Shown: positions 22,192 through 31,519 of the stretch, piece after piece | How positions within the stretch are numbered: position 1 is the first letter of the stretch | Layout: each line of letters starts with the position of its first letter | Origin: Watersipora subatra | Lineage: Eukaryota; Bryozoa; Gymnolaemata; Cheilostomatida; Watersiporidae | Assembly: GCF_963576615.1 (NCBI RefSeq) | Contig: NC_088712.1 | Location: forward strand, 21,295,870-21,359,869 | Length of the DNA: 64,000 bases | Direction: 5' to 3' | The notes under the pieces: model-generated | What the model was told of the DNA's origin: nothing | The model's input: the letters and a program-made list of their open reading frames with translations, nothing else | The model's database searches: none | Program-made: the position numbers and the translations under genes

Positions 22192-23423
22192 AATGTCTTC
22201 TGGTTGCGTAAACAAAATGGAGATAACAAAACTCTCCACTTGCTACTTCTAAATCTCAGGCATCAACTTCCCAGTAAAAAAGGTACAGTTACATATTTTA
22301 GTGGAGCGCTCATTAGTTGTTCATTTGCTAGTTGCTAGCTTATTAGTTGCTTGCTAGTTAATATTTCGCTTGTTAGGAATTTGCATGTTGGTTGTTCGCT
22401 TTACAATTGCTGGTCTTTAGATGTCTGCTTGTTAATTGCTTGCCTAATAGTTGTTTGCTGGTTAGTTGCTTGGTTGTTTTTGGGTAGTTAGCTGCTTGTT
22501 TGTTAGTTATTTGCTATATAATTGCTTGTTTGTTAGTTATTTGTTTGTTAGTGGTTTGCTTGATATGCTTTTGCATGTTAGCTGGTTAGTTATTTACTTG
22601 TATGTTGTTTTGCTAGTTAGTTGGTCACTCATTGGTTGTTTACTTGCTAGTCGCTTGCTAGTTAATTGTTTCATGCTAAGTGACCTGCTTGTTAGTTAGT
22701 GTGTCGGCTTCAATTTTTTTTCTGATCAGCAAATATTTAGTACTCCTAAAAATGTTCATCGGTGTTCGCAAAGCTACCAAAGCAACAGCATGCAAAAAAA
22801 AATAATAAAACTTGTGCTTATTGCTAAATCATGAAATCTACTAGTTACACTACTGGTACTAATAACATAGGCTAAAGTATACATGAGTTTTTAGTATGTC
22901 AAGGTCAACAATTCATGCTATAATGATGACTTTGTGCAAACAATCAAGCTCATAGAAGGTTCTAGAGCATGACAGACAAGATGTGCTTCTTGGGAGTTCT
23001 TACAAATATACTTTGATAGATAATCTCTTTGGAATTATGTATAGTCTGTTATGTCACAGTAATGGCCATTAAATCGATTGGATTACTGTTTTGGTTGAAT
23101 TCGTCTGCTCATCAATAATACTTATGCTGAGGTTAGTGAAGCATTACATAGGTTGATAGAGTTTGAATATGTGTCGGTTTCCACTTTTATCAAGGAACAA
23201 GATCTAAGTTACTAGGTCTCTGCAGGTGTTTCAGTAAAATGGTCAATATTAATAAATAGCTTATACTATATCCAAAAAGTTATTAGGTTGGAAGTGTCGA
23301 TTATGTGATTCATACATTAATAAATAATTCACATACTTGATAATAGTATTACCTGGATGTATGACATACATTTACTTGATAATATAATTACCTACATGTA
23401 TGACACATTGGACCGATAATTTG
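22192..23423. mobile_element. 1.2-kb insertion in Gypsy pol, flanked by 57-bp duplication
   Basis: The 57 bp at 22135-22191 recur at 23424-23480 (TAATAATTTGTTCCGATTTT onward to CCTTGG). They duplicate Gypsy coding sequence between protease and RT, so the 1232 bp between them is an insertion. The inserted DNA has no protein domain, no terminal inverted repeat that I can see, and a degenerate TTGC/TTAGTTG simple repeat. Long duplications of this kind suggest a staggered-break or repair event, or a non-LTR insertion with an unusually long target duplication. Confidence 0.8.
22300..22700 (+). repeat. Degenerate TTGCTTGTTAGTTGTTTG simple repeat
   Basis: About 400 bp of irregular TTAGTTG, TTGCTTG and GTTAGTT motifs with no fixed period. 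It yields spurious Leu/Val/Ser-rich reading frames, not genes. Confidence 0.8.
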
Positions 23424-23868
23424 TAATAATTTGTTCCGATTTTGGCTGTATAATGTTTTCCCGTTTAGCTTGTACCTTGGCCAAAAGGGGATGTCCATCG
23501 GCGGTGCAACACAATATAACTTCCTTGCTACACCGTAATTTCGCATTATGAAAGTCTAGGTGACACTGATTAGCTTCCAAGAAATCCAGTCCGAGTAAAA
23601 CATGGTTATCAAGATCAGCGATCAAAAATTTGTGTTGATACTGACCCTCTCCGAGTTTGAAAGTCAATACTACCGAACCATGCAACTCAATTTTATTTCC
23701 ATCGGCCAAAATGCCCATACCAGCTACCAGTCCCATTGAACTGTAGCAAGTACTTGGTAGTCTGTCATAAATTGCCTTGGGGAGGACTGATTGGGTGCAC
23801 CCATTATCCGATAGCATCACGTATCTTCCCCCACCGATGTGACTACGAATGTAATAGGCATTAGTCAA
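23424..23868 (-). pseudogene. Outer Gypsy aspartic protease
   Basis: The minus strand encodes RYVMLSDNGCTQSVLPKAIY, where the active-site triplet reads D-N-G rather than D-T/S-G, then FLIADLDNHVLLGLDFLEAN, the second conserved protease loop. The frame runs into the duplicated 57 bp and ends in the 1.2-kb insertion. The altered active site and the interruption suggest no activity. Confidence 0.82.
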
Positions 23869-24271
23869 TCGACATATGTTGATATATCGTTAGCCCAATT
23901 TGTCAGTTGATCCAGAAGGGTTGGGCATTAACCCTCCTGGACAGTCTCGTTTTCCGAATTTTTGGGTTTTTTACAAAATCGAGAGATGTGTCCAATCCCA
24001 TTGCAGTTGTAACACCGTACTGTGCTTCGGGACATTCGGACATCTCCACGAGCATCCAGCAACCCAGCCAAAAATTCTTTCTATGATGCAGCGAGCCTTT
24101 CATGTGTATCAGCCAGCTGTTGACTAAGGCTAGTTTGAAGAGCAGCAAATTGCTGCATCATTTCACTTTGTCTAGTCTGAAATGTTTCATTCTGCTTACT
24201 TAGTTGTTGATGCAATTCACTAGCTTCATCGAGCTCTAGACGGCGTATACCCACATCTGTATCCGCTAGAG

Positions 24272-26728
24272 CAGTGATTTTCAACCACTGTGCCGCGGCA
24301 CACAAGTGTGCCGTGAGAGATCCTCAAGTGTGCCATGAGAAATTATCCAATGTCCCTTAAAGTACAGGTTCCTCAGGCTCTGAGGCAACTTATGCGGTAG
24401 GAGTGTTGTATTTGAATGCCAAGGCCTCGATGTAGTAGGCTAAATCTCCAGGCACCATAATCTAGGCGCATCTATTCACATGTTTGATGCATAGTCAACG
24501 CATTTAATATTGGCCCACAAAACTCAAAGTCCATCGAAAGCAGAATGGTCGTTTAGTACAATATGCTTAGTTAGGCACCTTTGATTATATAGGCGCGCAA
24601 ATAGAGATGACCTTCAAATAAAAGTGGCCTTCAAATACAGGATTTACAGTAATATTCATCGTGTGGCACACGTAGCTGACTGACTGATGTACCTGAGAGG
24701 TCGTGGTGACAGCCATGGAGAAGTTTTTGAAAAGGACAACTGCATACTCCGAATTGGTCTCTGTACAAGATTCTGACCCGGATGAAGGCCAAAGTATGAT
24801 TGGTGGGAAAAAGAAAACAAAGATGGTGAGCTCAAGGCAATATAGTGAAAGCTAGCTTTCGTATGGATTTACTTTCACCGGGGATGAGACGACACCTACT
24901 CCATTATGCCTGGTGTGTAGCGAGAAGCTATCTAACAGCGCCATGGTGCCGAGCAAGCTTAAACGCCATTTTCAAACAAAGCACCCGTCACTTCAAAACA
25001 AGCCTACAGACTATTTTGTTCGCTTGCGTGTAAATACAGAAAAACAGGCAACCTTTATGAGAAAAACTACAAAGGTAAATAAAAAAGCACTAAAAGCTAG
25101 TTACCAAGTAGTCGAACTCGTAGCTAAATCAAAAAAGCCACACACTGTGGCAGAGACATTAATACTACCTGCCTGTATAGCCATTGTCAACGAGATGCTC
25201 GGCCCCGACGCAGTTAAAGACAACTAAAGTACCACTCTCTGATAACACAATTGCCAGACGTATTGATGACATGTCGACAGACATCGAAAGCCATGTTTTG
25301 GAAAAGACACGCATCAGTAGGAAATTTGCGTTGCAAGTTGATGAGTCTACAGATATTAGTGGACATTCTCAGCTCCTGGCTAATGTGCGTTTTGTGGATG
25401 AAAATGCCATTAGAGAAACTTCTCATTTTGCAAGACACTGCCAGAAAAAAACACCTGGAGAAGAAATTTTTCGGGTCACATCGCAATATCTGAACCATGG
25501 AGGACTTACATGGGAAAACTGCATAAGCGTTTGCACAGATGGAGCTGCAGCCATGGTCGGGTGCACCAAAGGCTTTGTGAGCAGAGCAAAAGAGAAAAAC
25601 CCTGACCTGATTGTTACGCACTGTTTTTTGCATCGTGAGGCCCTCATTGCTAAAACTTTACCAGCGGAACTGGTTCCTGTGTTGGATGATGTGGTGCACA
25701 TAGTGAACTTTGTAAAGAGACGACCTTTGAAAAGCCGTATATTTGCATCTCTGTGTGAGGAAATGGGAGCGGAGCATAAAGCCTTATTGCTCCATACAGA
25801 GGTCCGATAGTTGTCGCGCGGTAAGGTGCTGGCCCGTGTGTATGAGCTGCGAGAAGAACTTAAAATGTTTCTGACAACTGAAAGGTTAGATTACTCAAAT
25901 TTGTTTCAAGTGATGAGTGGTGCTCAAAGCTGGCATACCTGGCTGATATATTTCATCATCTGAATGAACTGAACACAAGGATGCAGGGCCGAAATGAAAA
26001 CTTGCTTACAAGCACAGATAAAGTAAATGGATTCTGTTTAAAGGTCCACCTCTGGCAACAACCTGTGCTACGTGCCAACCTGGCAATGTTTCCACTCACA
26101 GAGAAACGTCAAAGTCCCACTGCTGCACTGTTTGAGGTAATATGTAAACATTTGACAAGTCTTGAGCAGAAGTTGTCATTTTATTTCTCTTCAGCCACCA
26201 CTGAACGCTCTGACTGGATTAGGGACCCATACAGCTCGGCATCAGTTGTTGGAAAGGACATCACTTTACAAGAACAAGAGGAACTAACTGAACTGAAACA
26301 GGATCGAGGTTCATAACCAAGATTTGCTGATCTTCTTTTGGACAGTTTTTGGTTGGCTGCTGCCAAGGAGTTCCCCATTCTGGCCAACAAAGCTGTTCTC
26401 ACATTGCTCCCATTTTCCACCACATATCTGTGTGAGCTGAGCTTTTCAAATCTAACTTCTATTAAAACTAAAAACAGAGAGAGACTGAGAGCTGTTGAAG
26501 AAGAGCTTCGTGTGTGTCTTTCTTCTATTCCTGCCAGAATATCGGCTTTGTGTTTATCTAAACAGGCCCAGGTTTCACACTGACTGAGTATAAATAAATT
26601 GTTGAATTATATTGTGATGAAATATACTGATTAGAGTGTCATTTTATAACATTTTTGGTTAGTGGTGTGCTGCAAAATGTTTTCAATGTAAAAATGTGCC
26701 TTAACTCAAAAAAGGTTGAAAAACACTG
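24272..26728 (+). mobile_element. hAT DNA transposon inserted in the Gypsy gag
   Basis: 2457 bp with inverted ends CAGTGATTTTCAACC (left) and GGTTGAAAAACACTG (right). It is flanked by an 8-bp target duplication, CGCTAGAG at 24264-24271 and CGCTAGGG at 26729-26736, with one difference. Length of duplication, terminal motif and transposase all agree with the hAT superfamily. Orientation is opposite to the Gypsy. Confidence 0.95.
24715..26583 (+). pseudogene. hAT transposase, BED-finger type (ZBED5/FAM200-like)
   Basis: Starts MEKFLKRTTAYSELVSVQDS at 24715. A BED-type finger [20 protein letters not shown] with RHFQTKH ligands follows after a frame break near 24850. The RNase H-like core includes [35 protein letters not shown] and [10 protein letters not shown]. 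The C-terminal hAT dimerisation region has [20 protein letters not shown] and [18 protein letters not shown]. Lesions are frameshifts near 24850, 25210 and 25860-25980, a TAG at 25808 where Trp is expected in RW, and a TAA at 26314. The motifs resemble the transposase-derived vertebrate ZBED5/FAM200 proteins, but this copy is a broken transposon, not a domesticated gene. Confidence 0.92.
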
Positions 26729-27417
26729 CGCTAGGGTATAATATTTGTGTATGATATCCACCGATTCAGCTAAGGTGCTGGGTGGGTTCAATCGCAACGT
26801 CCAAGTTAACTGGGGAGAGGAAACAACTGCACACACTACTTCCTGTCTAGCGTGCTGGTCCTGCTGCCCAGGAGTCAGATCGGGGTGAGCCTTCTGTACT
26901 AGTTTCAATACTTTTTCTCCAAATGGGTGTATTTTATCTTTAGTTCGTAGTTTCAGAGTTTTTAATAATGCACTTGCTGTTTCAGCTGATATGTCATATT
27001 GAGAGCGAAGTTTCCTGTAGACATCTGCGCAGGAATCTTTTTGAACCCCACAGCTGGCAGCTCCTCGGAGAGAAGTTTGTAGGCAAAGCTTTTTTTCTTC
27101 CTCTGGCCACCCATTGTGTTTAGCAATTGCTTCGTAACTCTATGAACTGATCCACATCTCCTGTACTATCAAACACTGGTGCAGGAATGGGCTGATGAGT
27201 TACAGTCTTGTTAATCTTTACTACTTGAACTACTCCTTTCGGGTCAGTACCACTGTCCTCTGAGTCAGAATTGACAAGCAGTTGCGCCTTCGTGAATCTT
27301 TTCTGCCGCTTAGTCATATTTGTACTGAGTGGCGTTTCGATTTCTTGTGCTTGAAGGCTTTGTTGGCGCCTAGTGTTAGGTTTGCCCATAACGGTTCGTC
27401 AAGATTGCTGTATGAAA

Positions 27418-27437
27418 AATCCCACCGCTGCCACCAC
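27418..27437 (-). other. Primer binding site of outer Gypsy
   Basis: Minus strand after the 5' LTR reads (G)TGGTGGCAGCGGTGGGAT. It begins with TGG as expected for pairing with a tRNA 3' end, and this primer-site sequence is familiar from many animal Gypsy elements. Confidence 0.8.
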
Positions 27438-27544
27438 TGAAGTAAAATCAGGGCAACCCACAAACCAGGCCTAGCAGAAGCTGAGGCTTGAATATGGTAG
27501 CTTAGGCCCCGTCAGTTTAACTATATTACCAGCACTACCAGCGT

Positions 27545-28195
27545 AAAAGCCGTCAATACCGACTCGCTATCACACAGCCGATAGCAGACTGGATATTACA
27601 ACGCAACCCCTAACAAGAGCCGGTCAATCTGACTATATATTACAGCCGATAGCAGACTGTATATATATCAGCGCAATTCCAGCTAGAGCCGATAATACAG
27701 ACTCTATACACTATAGCCGATAGCAGACTATGTACATGTATATACCAGCGCCAATCTAGTAAAAGAGCCGATAATACAGACTCTATATAGTACAGCTGAT
27801 AGCAGACTGTATATATACCAGCGCTACTCCAACAAGAGCCGATAATACAGACTCTATATACTATAGCCGATCACAGACTATGTATGTACCAGCGCACATC
27901 CAGAAGAGCCGATAATACAGACTCTATATAGTACAGCCGACAGCAGACTGTATATATACCAGCACAACTTCAACAAGAGCCGATAATACAGACTCTATAT
28001 ACTATAGCCGATAACAGACTATGTATGTACCAGCACACATCCAGAAAAGAGCCGATAATACAGACTCTATATACTATAGCCGATAGCAGACTATGTATAT
28101 ACCAGCGCACCTCCAGAAAAGAGCCGATACTACAGACTCTATATACAATAGCCGATAGCAGACTATGTATATACCAGCGCCACTATTAAGCCAAG
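27545..28195 (+). repeat. ~72-bp tandem repeats inside the LTR
   Basis: Repeated module AGAGCCGATAATACAGACTC, TATA(G/C)TA(C/T)AGCCGATAGCAGACT and TATATACCAGCGC recurs about every 71-73 bp, about seven to eight units. CAGCGC/CAGCAC landmarks fall near 27747, 27818, 27890, 27960, 28031, 28104 and 28174. The other LTR has the matching array at 11362-11477 plus 17396-17930. Unit number is nearly equal in both LTRs. Confidence 0.85.
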
Positions 28196-28236
28196 CTGTC
28201 TAAGATATAAAAGAAGATGTGTTGTACTTGAATAAT

Positions 28237-28242
28237 TTTATT
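28237..28242 (-). promoter_or_regulatory. Probable LTR poly(A) signal AATAAA
   Basis: AATAAA on the element strand lies about 430 bp downstream of the TATA-like box, a plausible R-region end. The other LTR has the same sequence at about 17967. Confidence 0.5.
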
Positions 28243-28670
28243 ATAATGTTGTAGTATGCCACACCAAGCTAGCCAGATCTACACTACTCTTCCAATGCAC
28301 AAGCAACTGTTTATATAAGCTAGCTGATCCAAACACAGCTTATCATTGGTGGATACAGACAGTTGAAATTTGTAGATCAAAAAAGCAGCAAATTTTTTAC
28401 AAGAACAAATGCTATTTACAAGTAAATACAAGACATAACAATTTGGCAACATTTTTGTAATGCCTTAGTTAATATAGAAAAAGAGTTAGTAATACAACAA
28501 ACAATCAACAAATTTTCTTTCTCTCCTTTTAGGTAATTTTCTGCTTGGAAATCGAAAAAAGCGGTTGCCTTATAATCCATCTAGCGGGTGTATTCTAGCC
28601 TGTTCTTATCCTAGCAAGCGCCTTGGGCGCTGGTAACCGTTGGCTTACGTCACAATCTAAATTATTTGAT

Positions 28671-28682
28671 TATATATATAAG
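28671..28682. promoter_or_regulatory. TATA-like box, readable on both strands
   Basis: TATATATATAAG sits 33 bp upstream of the zinc-finger ATG on the plus strand. The same motif on the minus strand could serve as the U3 promoter of the retrotransposon, so it may be bidirectional. Conserved in the other LTR near 18402-18413. Confidence 0.5.
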
Positions 28683-28714
28683 CCCAGGTTAATCACTGGT
28701 AGGCACCATCCAAC

Positions 28715-29143
28715 ATGGCACTCAATTGCAAGCATTGCAACTTCTCTACCGGCAAGCCACGCGCACTCCGCCGGCATGAACGCATGCACGTACATAAGTG
28801 CACTCTTTGTGACTGTTACTTTGACCAGCGTGAAAAACTAGCCGCACATAAAGACTCGTTCCATCGGAGGTCTGTCGGCACCCAAACTGAAGGGAGGGAT
28901 AGCTGGGCTCCGCGCCCCAACAAATGGCGACTCGAGCCTCGCCCGGTACAAGACCACAGACTTTACTCCAGGGAGTCCAAAAGACCCAGATGGCGACCGT
29001 CACGGGACCAGGCTCCTACACCTCGCCGAATTGTGGAGTCCGTTGTGACTCGCCCTAAAATGCCACCTCCGGAAGCATCCCCGTGCTTCAGTGACACTGA
29101 TCCTTTAGGGCTGCTGGACTCGCCAGTGCACATAGAGCTATAG
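28715..29143 (+). CDS. Antisense two-finger C2H2 zinc-finger protein encoded in the LTR
   Basis: A 142-codon ORF starting MALNCKHCNFSTGKPRALRR. Finger 1 spans residues 5-25 (C-X2-C-X12-H-X3-H) and finger 2 follows almost at once (CTLCDCYFDQREKLAAHKDS, C-X2-C-X12-H-X4-H). The rest is basic and Pro/Arg rich (SKRPRWRPSRDQAPTPRR) with an acidic end, ASPCFSDTDPLGLLDSPVHI. A TATA-like box lies 33 bp upstream and the ATG context is AACATGG. The ORF is antisense to the Gypsy and entirely inside the LTR. The second LTR keeps the same frame with one stop. DNA or RNA binding is inferred from the fingers. It may be an accessory gene of the retrotransposon or a captured host fragment; expression is unproven. 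Confidence 0.72.
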   Translation: MALNCKHCNFSTGKPRALRRHERMHVHKCTLCDCYFDQREKLAAHKDSFHRRSVGTQTEGRDSWAPRPNKWRLEPRPVQDHRLYSRESKRPRWRPSRDQAPTPRRIVESVVTRPKMPPPEASPCFSDTDPLGLLDSPVHIEL

Positions 29144-29257
29144 CCTGTGCTCACATTCCCCTGGCCCTTTTCAGGGCCACCACTATCTGATATCGAGTTG
29201 TTCCTGCGTTTTAGTGGCGGAAAGTTTTTTTCATAACTTTCCTGCCAATTTACTACA

Positions 29258-29936
29258 TCCACATGTATTTTTGAACTTGACATTTTAGATTTAATTTGCA
29301 TACAGTGTCATCAGTTTGCAGTGTAGTTTGTAGTATCTCCGACATTCTCAAAGACGCATCAAAAAAATTTTGCGGCACCATTAGATTGTCTTGGTACTTG
29401 CCTCTACTACACAATAACTGTTCTTTTACTCAATGTTGCCTAATTATAGTACATTTCGCTTTAGCATAGTAATTTCTGTTTGCATTTACGGTCAAGCATA
29501 AACTACTGTCTACTCCATTACCTAAGTTTTAGCTATGTAACTCGAAGCTGTGCTTAGATTCTGCTCTTTGGAAAGTCTGAAGTTGTCAACTAATGCCTAT
29601 TGTCGGTCTAAACAAGCCTTGGTATCGGCATGTCTGGCTCCTTGTGTCTGATGATTGCCTTTGTCACATGTAATTGCTCGAATGGTTGTAGGAATCATTG
29701 GCTCTGGATTAAAATTTTCATGTATATCAGTTATCAACATCTGTGTATCAAGGCATTTCAAAGCATTATTAGAATATTATGGAGCAATTAGAGTAATTTT
29801 ATTATAGCAATACATTCTTTTGGTAGCTTACTAGCAGCTGGTTGAGGTTCCTCATTATTTTTCTTATACCTGTTATAATTGGTAGTGGTTAGAATAAATG
29901 GTATTCAGGTCTCCCACACGTTGGTTTTTATTTCTT

Positions 29937-29940
<4 letters not shown>
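29258..29940. other. Arm A non-coding segment right of the Gypsy
   Basis: Starts with the TCCA target duplicate and matches 41005-41690 of arm B closely. No coding region or structured repeat is seen. Confidence 0.7.
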
Positions 29941-29986
<46 letters not shown>

Positions 29987-30029
29987 CTCAATGTATATGT
30001 ATATATATATATATAATTTATTATACATG

Positions 30030-30063
<34 letters not shown>

Positions 30064-30065
30064 TA
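29941..30065. repeat. (TA)n microsatellite
   Basis: About 125 bp of TATATA with a few CATG interruptions. It marks the end of arm A; arm B ends at a much shorter TATATATAT at 41682-41690. Confidence 0.93.
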
Positions 30066-30640
30066 TCTACTATATAAACGGCAATCGCTGTCTGTGTGAT
30101 TGATTGTCCGCCTTATAGAGCGGTCTTTTCTTTTATCGTCGTACGAATTTCGGTCGTACGAAGCAAACTGAATTAATATGTGTAGTAATGGTAAATAAAT
30201 TATAGAGCGGTCTTTCTTTATTCATTCGGTCGAACGAAGCTAACCGAACTAATATGAATACTAAATATCGTAGTATGGACTATTAGCCGCTGCTTTTCTC
30301 TGACGATTTGAGCCAAGCGGCTTATATAAAGGTGTGGCGAATCTTGTTTTTCTTTCACCGCTCGGGCGCATTAACCGAAATCCCCGGTTAGCACGCTTTT
30401 TAAACGGCAAATTTTCTGCCGTGTTAAAAAGCACCTTCCTAAGTTCTGCGACCTATACAAAGGTGTCTATACAGCTATACAAACGTACTATTCATTAAAT
30501 AAAATAAATTAACGAGTAGTTATTTACATGCAATTAATATTTACTGCCAACGTGTACCGAGAAGGTCACGTAAACGTTTGTTTCTTGGAGCCACTGGAAA
30601 AACGCATTACTCACCTACTAAATTTCTGCATCAAAAAAGT
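30066..30640. mobile_element. Possible Helitron-like or other non-coding repeat
   Basis: Begins TCTACTATATAAACGGCAAT, which resembles termini I have seen on rolling-circle (Helitron-like) repeats in animals. It contains two near-copies of a TTATAGAGCGGTCTTT segment (30112 and 30199) and a strong hairpin at about 30391-30428 (GCTTTTTAAACGGCA pairing with TGCCGTGTTAAAAAGC). I do not see a clean CTRR end or AT target, so the class is a guess. Confidence 0.3.
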
Positions 30641-30649
30641 AAGTGTTTC

Positions 30650-31107
30650 TTATACGATGTTGTATTGTCTATGAATTGCCACATCTCCACTACTTAATAA
30701 CGTTGGATTTGCCGCTGTTCGTGATAGTGGGTCATGTTCATTTTCTTCAGCAGCCGAGTTACTAATTTTTTTCCAGCTACGAGTAGGCCTACTGTAACTT
30801 ACTATTACAGAACTTGCACGAGTACTCCGAGGGTTGCGATACGCTATTGTGAAAAGAAAGAGAGCATCTGCTATCGACTTACTGTCACCCTGCATCAGCC
30901 ATGACCAGCTATATGTCGCCTGCTCAAAAGTAGGCACACGCCGGAAACTGTTTCTTCATACACCCGACAGAAAAACCAAAAATGTTGTCTATCCGCAAGT
31001 GTTGCGTTGAACTCACATTGTGTTATTGTTTTATGTCCTTCATGTTCTGCTATACTACATGCAGCATTTTCTAACATATTTTTCAGTATATATGTATTTT
31101 CATGCAT
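30650..31107 (-). pseudogene. Unrecognised coding-like segment in two frames
   Basis: Two minus-strand frames overlap near 30900-30940 with a one-base shift: an upstream one with LENAACSIAEHEGHKTITQC and HFWFFCRVYEETVSG, then PTFEQATYSWSWLMQGDSKS and LFTIAYRNPRSTRASS. The amino-acid composition looks protein-like but no family is recognised. It may be a decayed exon or chance open sequence. Confidence 0.25.
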
Positions 31108-31519
31108 TTCTTTTCCTTATTGTATCTCATACAAAGGCAATCATGTCGGCGCTTTGTTCTACTATTGTAAAGTGCTAATGCTGTATCTGCCTTGACATCT
31201 TACTGTCTGTGCTGTTATACTTATAAATTTTATTGACACAACCTCATTACTGTTTGTATATACCATGTCAAAACACAGGCTATAGACGAAAAACTGGTGA
31301 GCTATGATTAGTGTTTTAAGAATGTAAAAGTCTCCATTCAATAAATGCTGGCGATAGCAAAATATTTTGTATAATTTTTTAAAAGATGCAAAACTTTTCA
31401 ATACTGCCAGTTTGAAGAACTTCAGTTTGCCTAGTAATGTCAATTTCATTATCAGTTCTCTGTACACAAATAGGGCAACTCCGATTTGAGTGGTTTAAGA
31501 CTAATGCATTGTAGACTAG

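Larger units (their letters stand above)
23880..27389 (-). pseudogene. Outer Gypsy Gag, split by a hAT element
   Basis: Starts MGKPNTRRQQSLQAQEIE at 27389. A one-base frameshift near 27125 is followed by a capsid-like segment (YEAIAKHNGWPEEEKKLCLQ, VYRKLRSQYDISAETASALL). The frame reads up to the hAT insertion at 26737 (SVDIIHKYYTLA) and resumes at 24263 (DTDVGIRRLELDEASELH) with a Gln-rich coiled-coil stretch, then a canonical knuckle CYNCNGIGHISRFC near 23995. The hAT plus its 8-bp duplication explains the gap exactly. Gag would form the particle and bind RNA. Confidence 0.85.
11256..29257 (-). mobile_element. Outer Gypsy (Ty3) retrotransposon, nested host of two other elements
   Basis: Minus-strand Gypsy element with LTRs at 11256-18988 (interrupted) and 27438-29257, each about 1.8 kb with TGAAGT..CTACA ends on the plus strand. 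It is flanked by TCCA on both sides (11252-11255 and 29258-29261). Arm B shows the unoccupied site at about 40999-41010 (GGTGATCCACATTTATTTTT), which confirms a 4-bp target duplication. Gene order on the minus strand is gag, protease, RT, RNase H, integrase. It was invaded by another Gypsy in the 3' LTR, by a hAT in gag, and by a 1.2-kb piece between protease and RT. Without these it is about 8.3 kb. All pol genes carry stops or frameshifts. Confidence 0.92.
27438..29257 (-). repeat. Outer Gypsy 5' LTR (1820 bp, uninterrupted)
   Basis: Complete LTR, TGAAGTAAAATCAGG at one end and GCCAATTTACTACA at the other on the plus strand. In element orientation it holds a TATA-like box at 28671-28682, an AATAAA at 28237-28242 and then the ~72-bp repeat array as probable U5. 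It is far longer than the inner Gypsy LTR and also carries a plus-strand ORF. Confidence 0.93.
2313..29945 (+). repeat. Tandem segmental duplication, arm A (interrupted)
   Basis: Arm A matches arm B (32417-41690) in the same orientation in collinear blocks: 2313-3320 with 32417-33360, 3330-5800 with 34040-36090, 7985-9100 with 36175-37285, 10750-10944 with 38246-38440, 10942-11220 with 40038-40310, and 29258-29945 with 41005-41690. The blocks differ by scattered substitutions and small indels. Arm A privately carries the Copia and Gypsy/hAT insertions plus a block at about 5806-7985 that is absent from B. Removing the transposons leaves an ancestral unit of roughly 8-9 kb. Confidence 0.88.

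Noticed and set aside
22466-22699. Hydrophobic 77-residue plus-strand frame resembling a membrane protein
   Set aside because: It is a translation of the TTGCTTG/TTAGTTG simple repeat.
24715-26583. Domesticated ZBED-type host gene
   Set aside because: The ORF sits between intact hAT ends and an 8-bp target duplication and has several stops and frameshifts, so it is a dead transposon.
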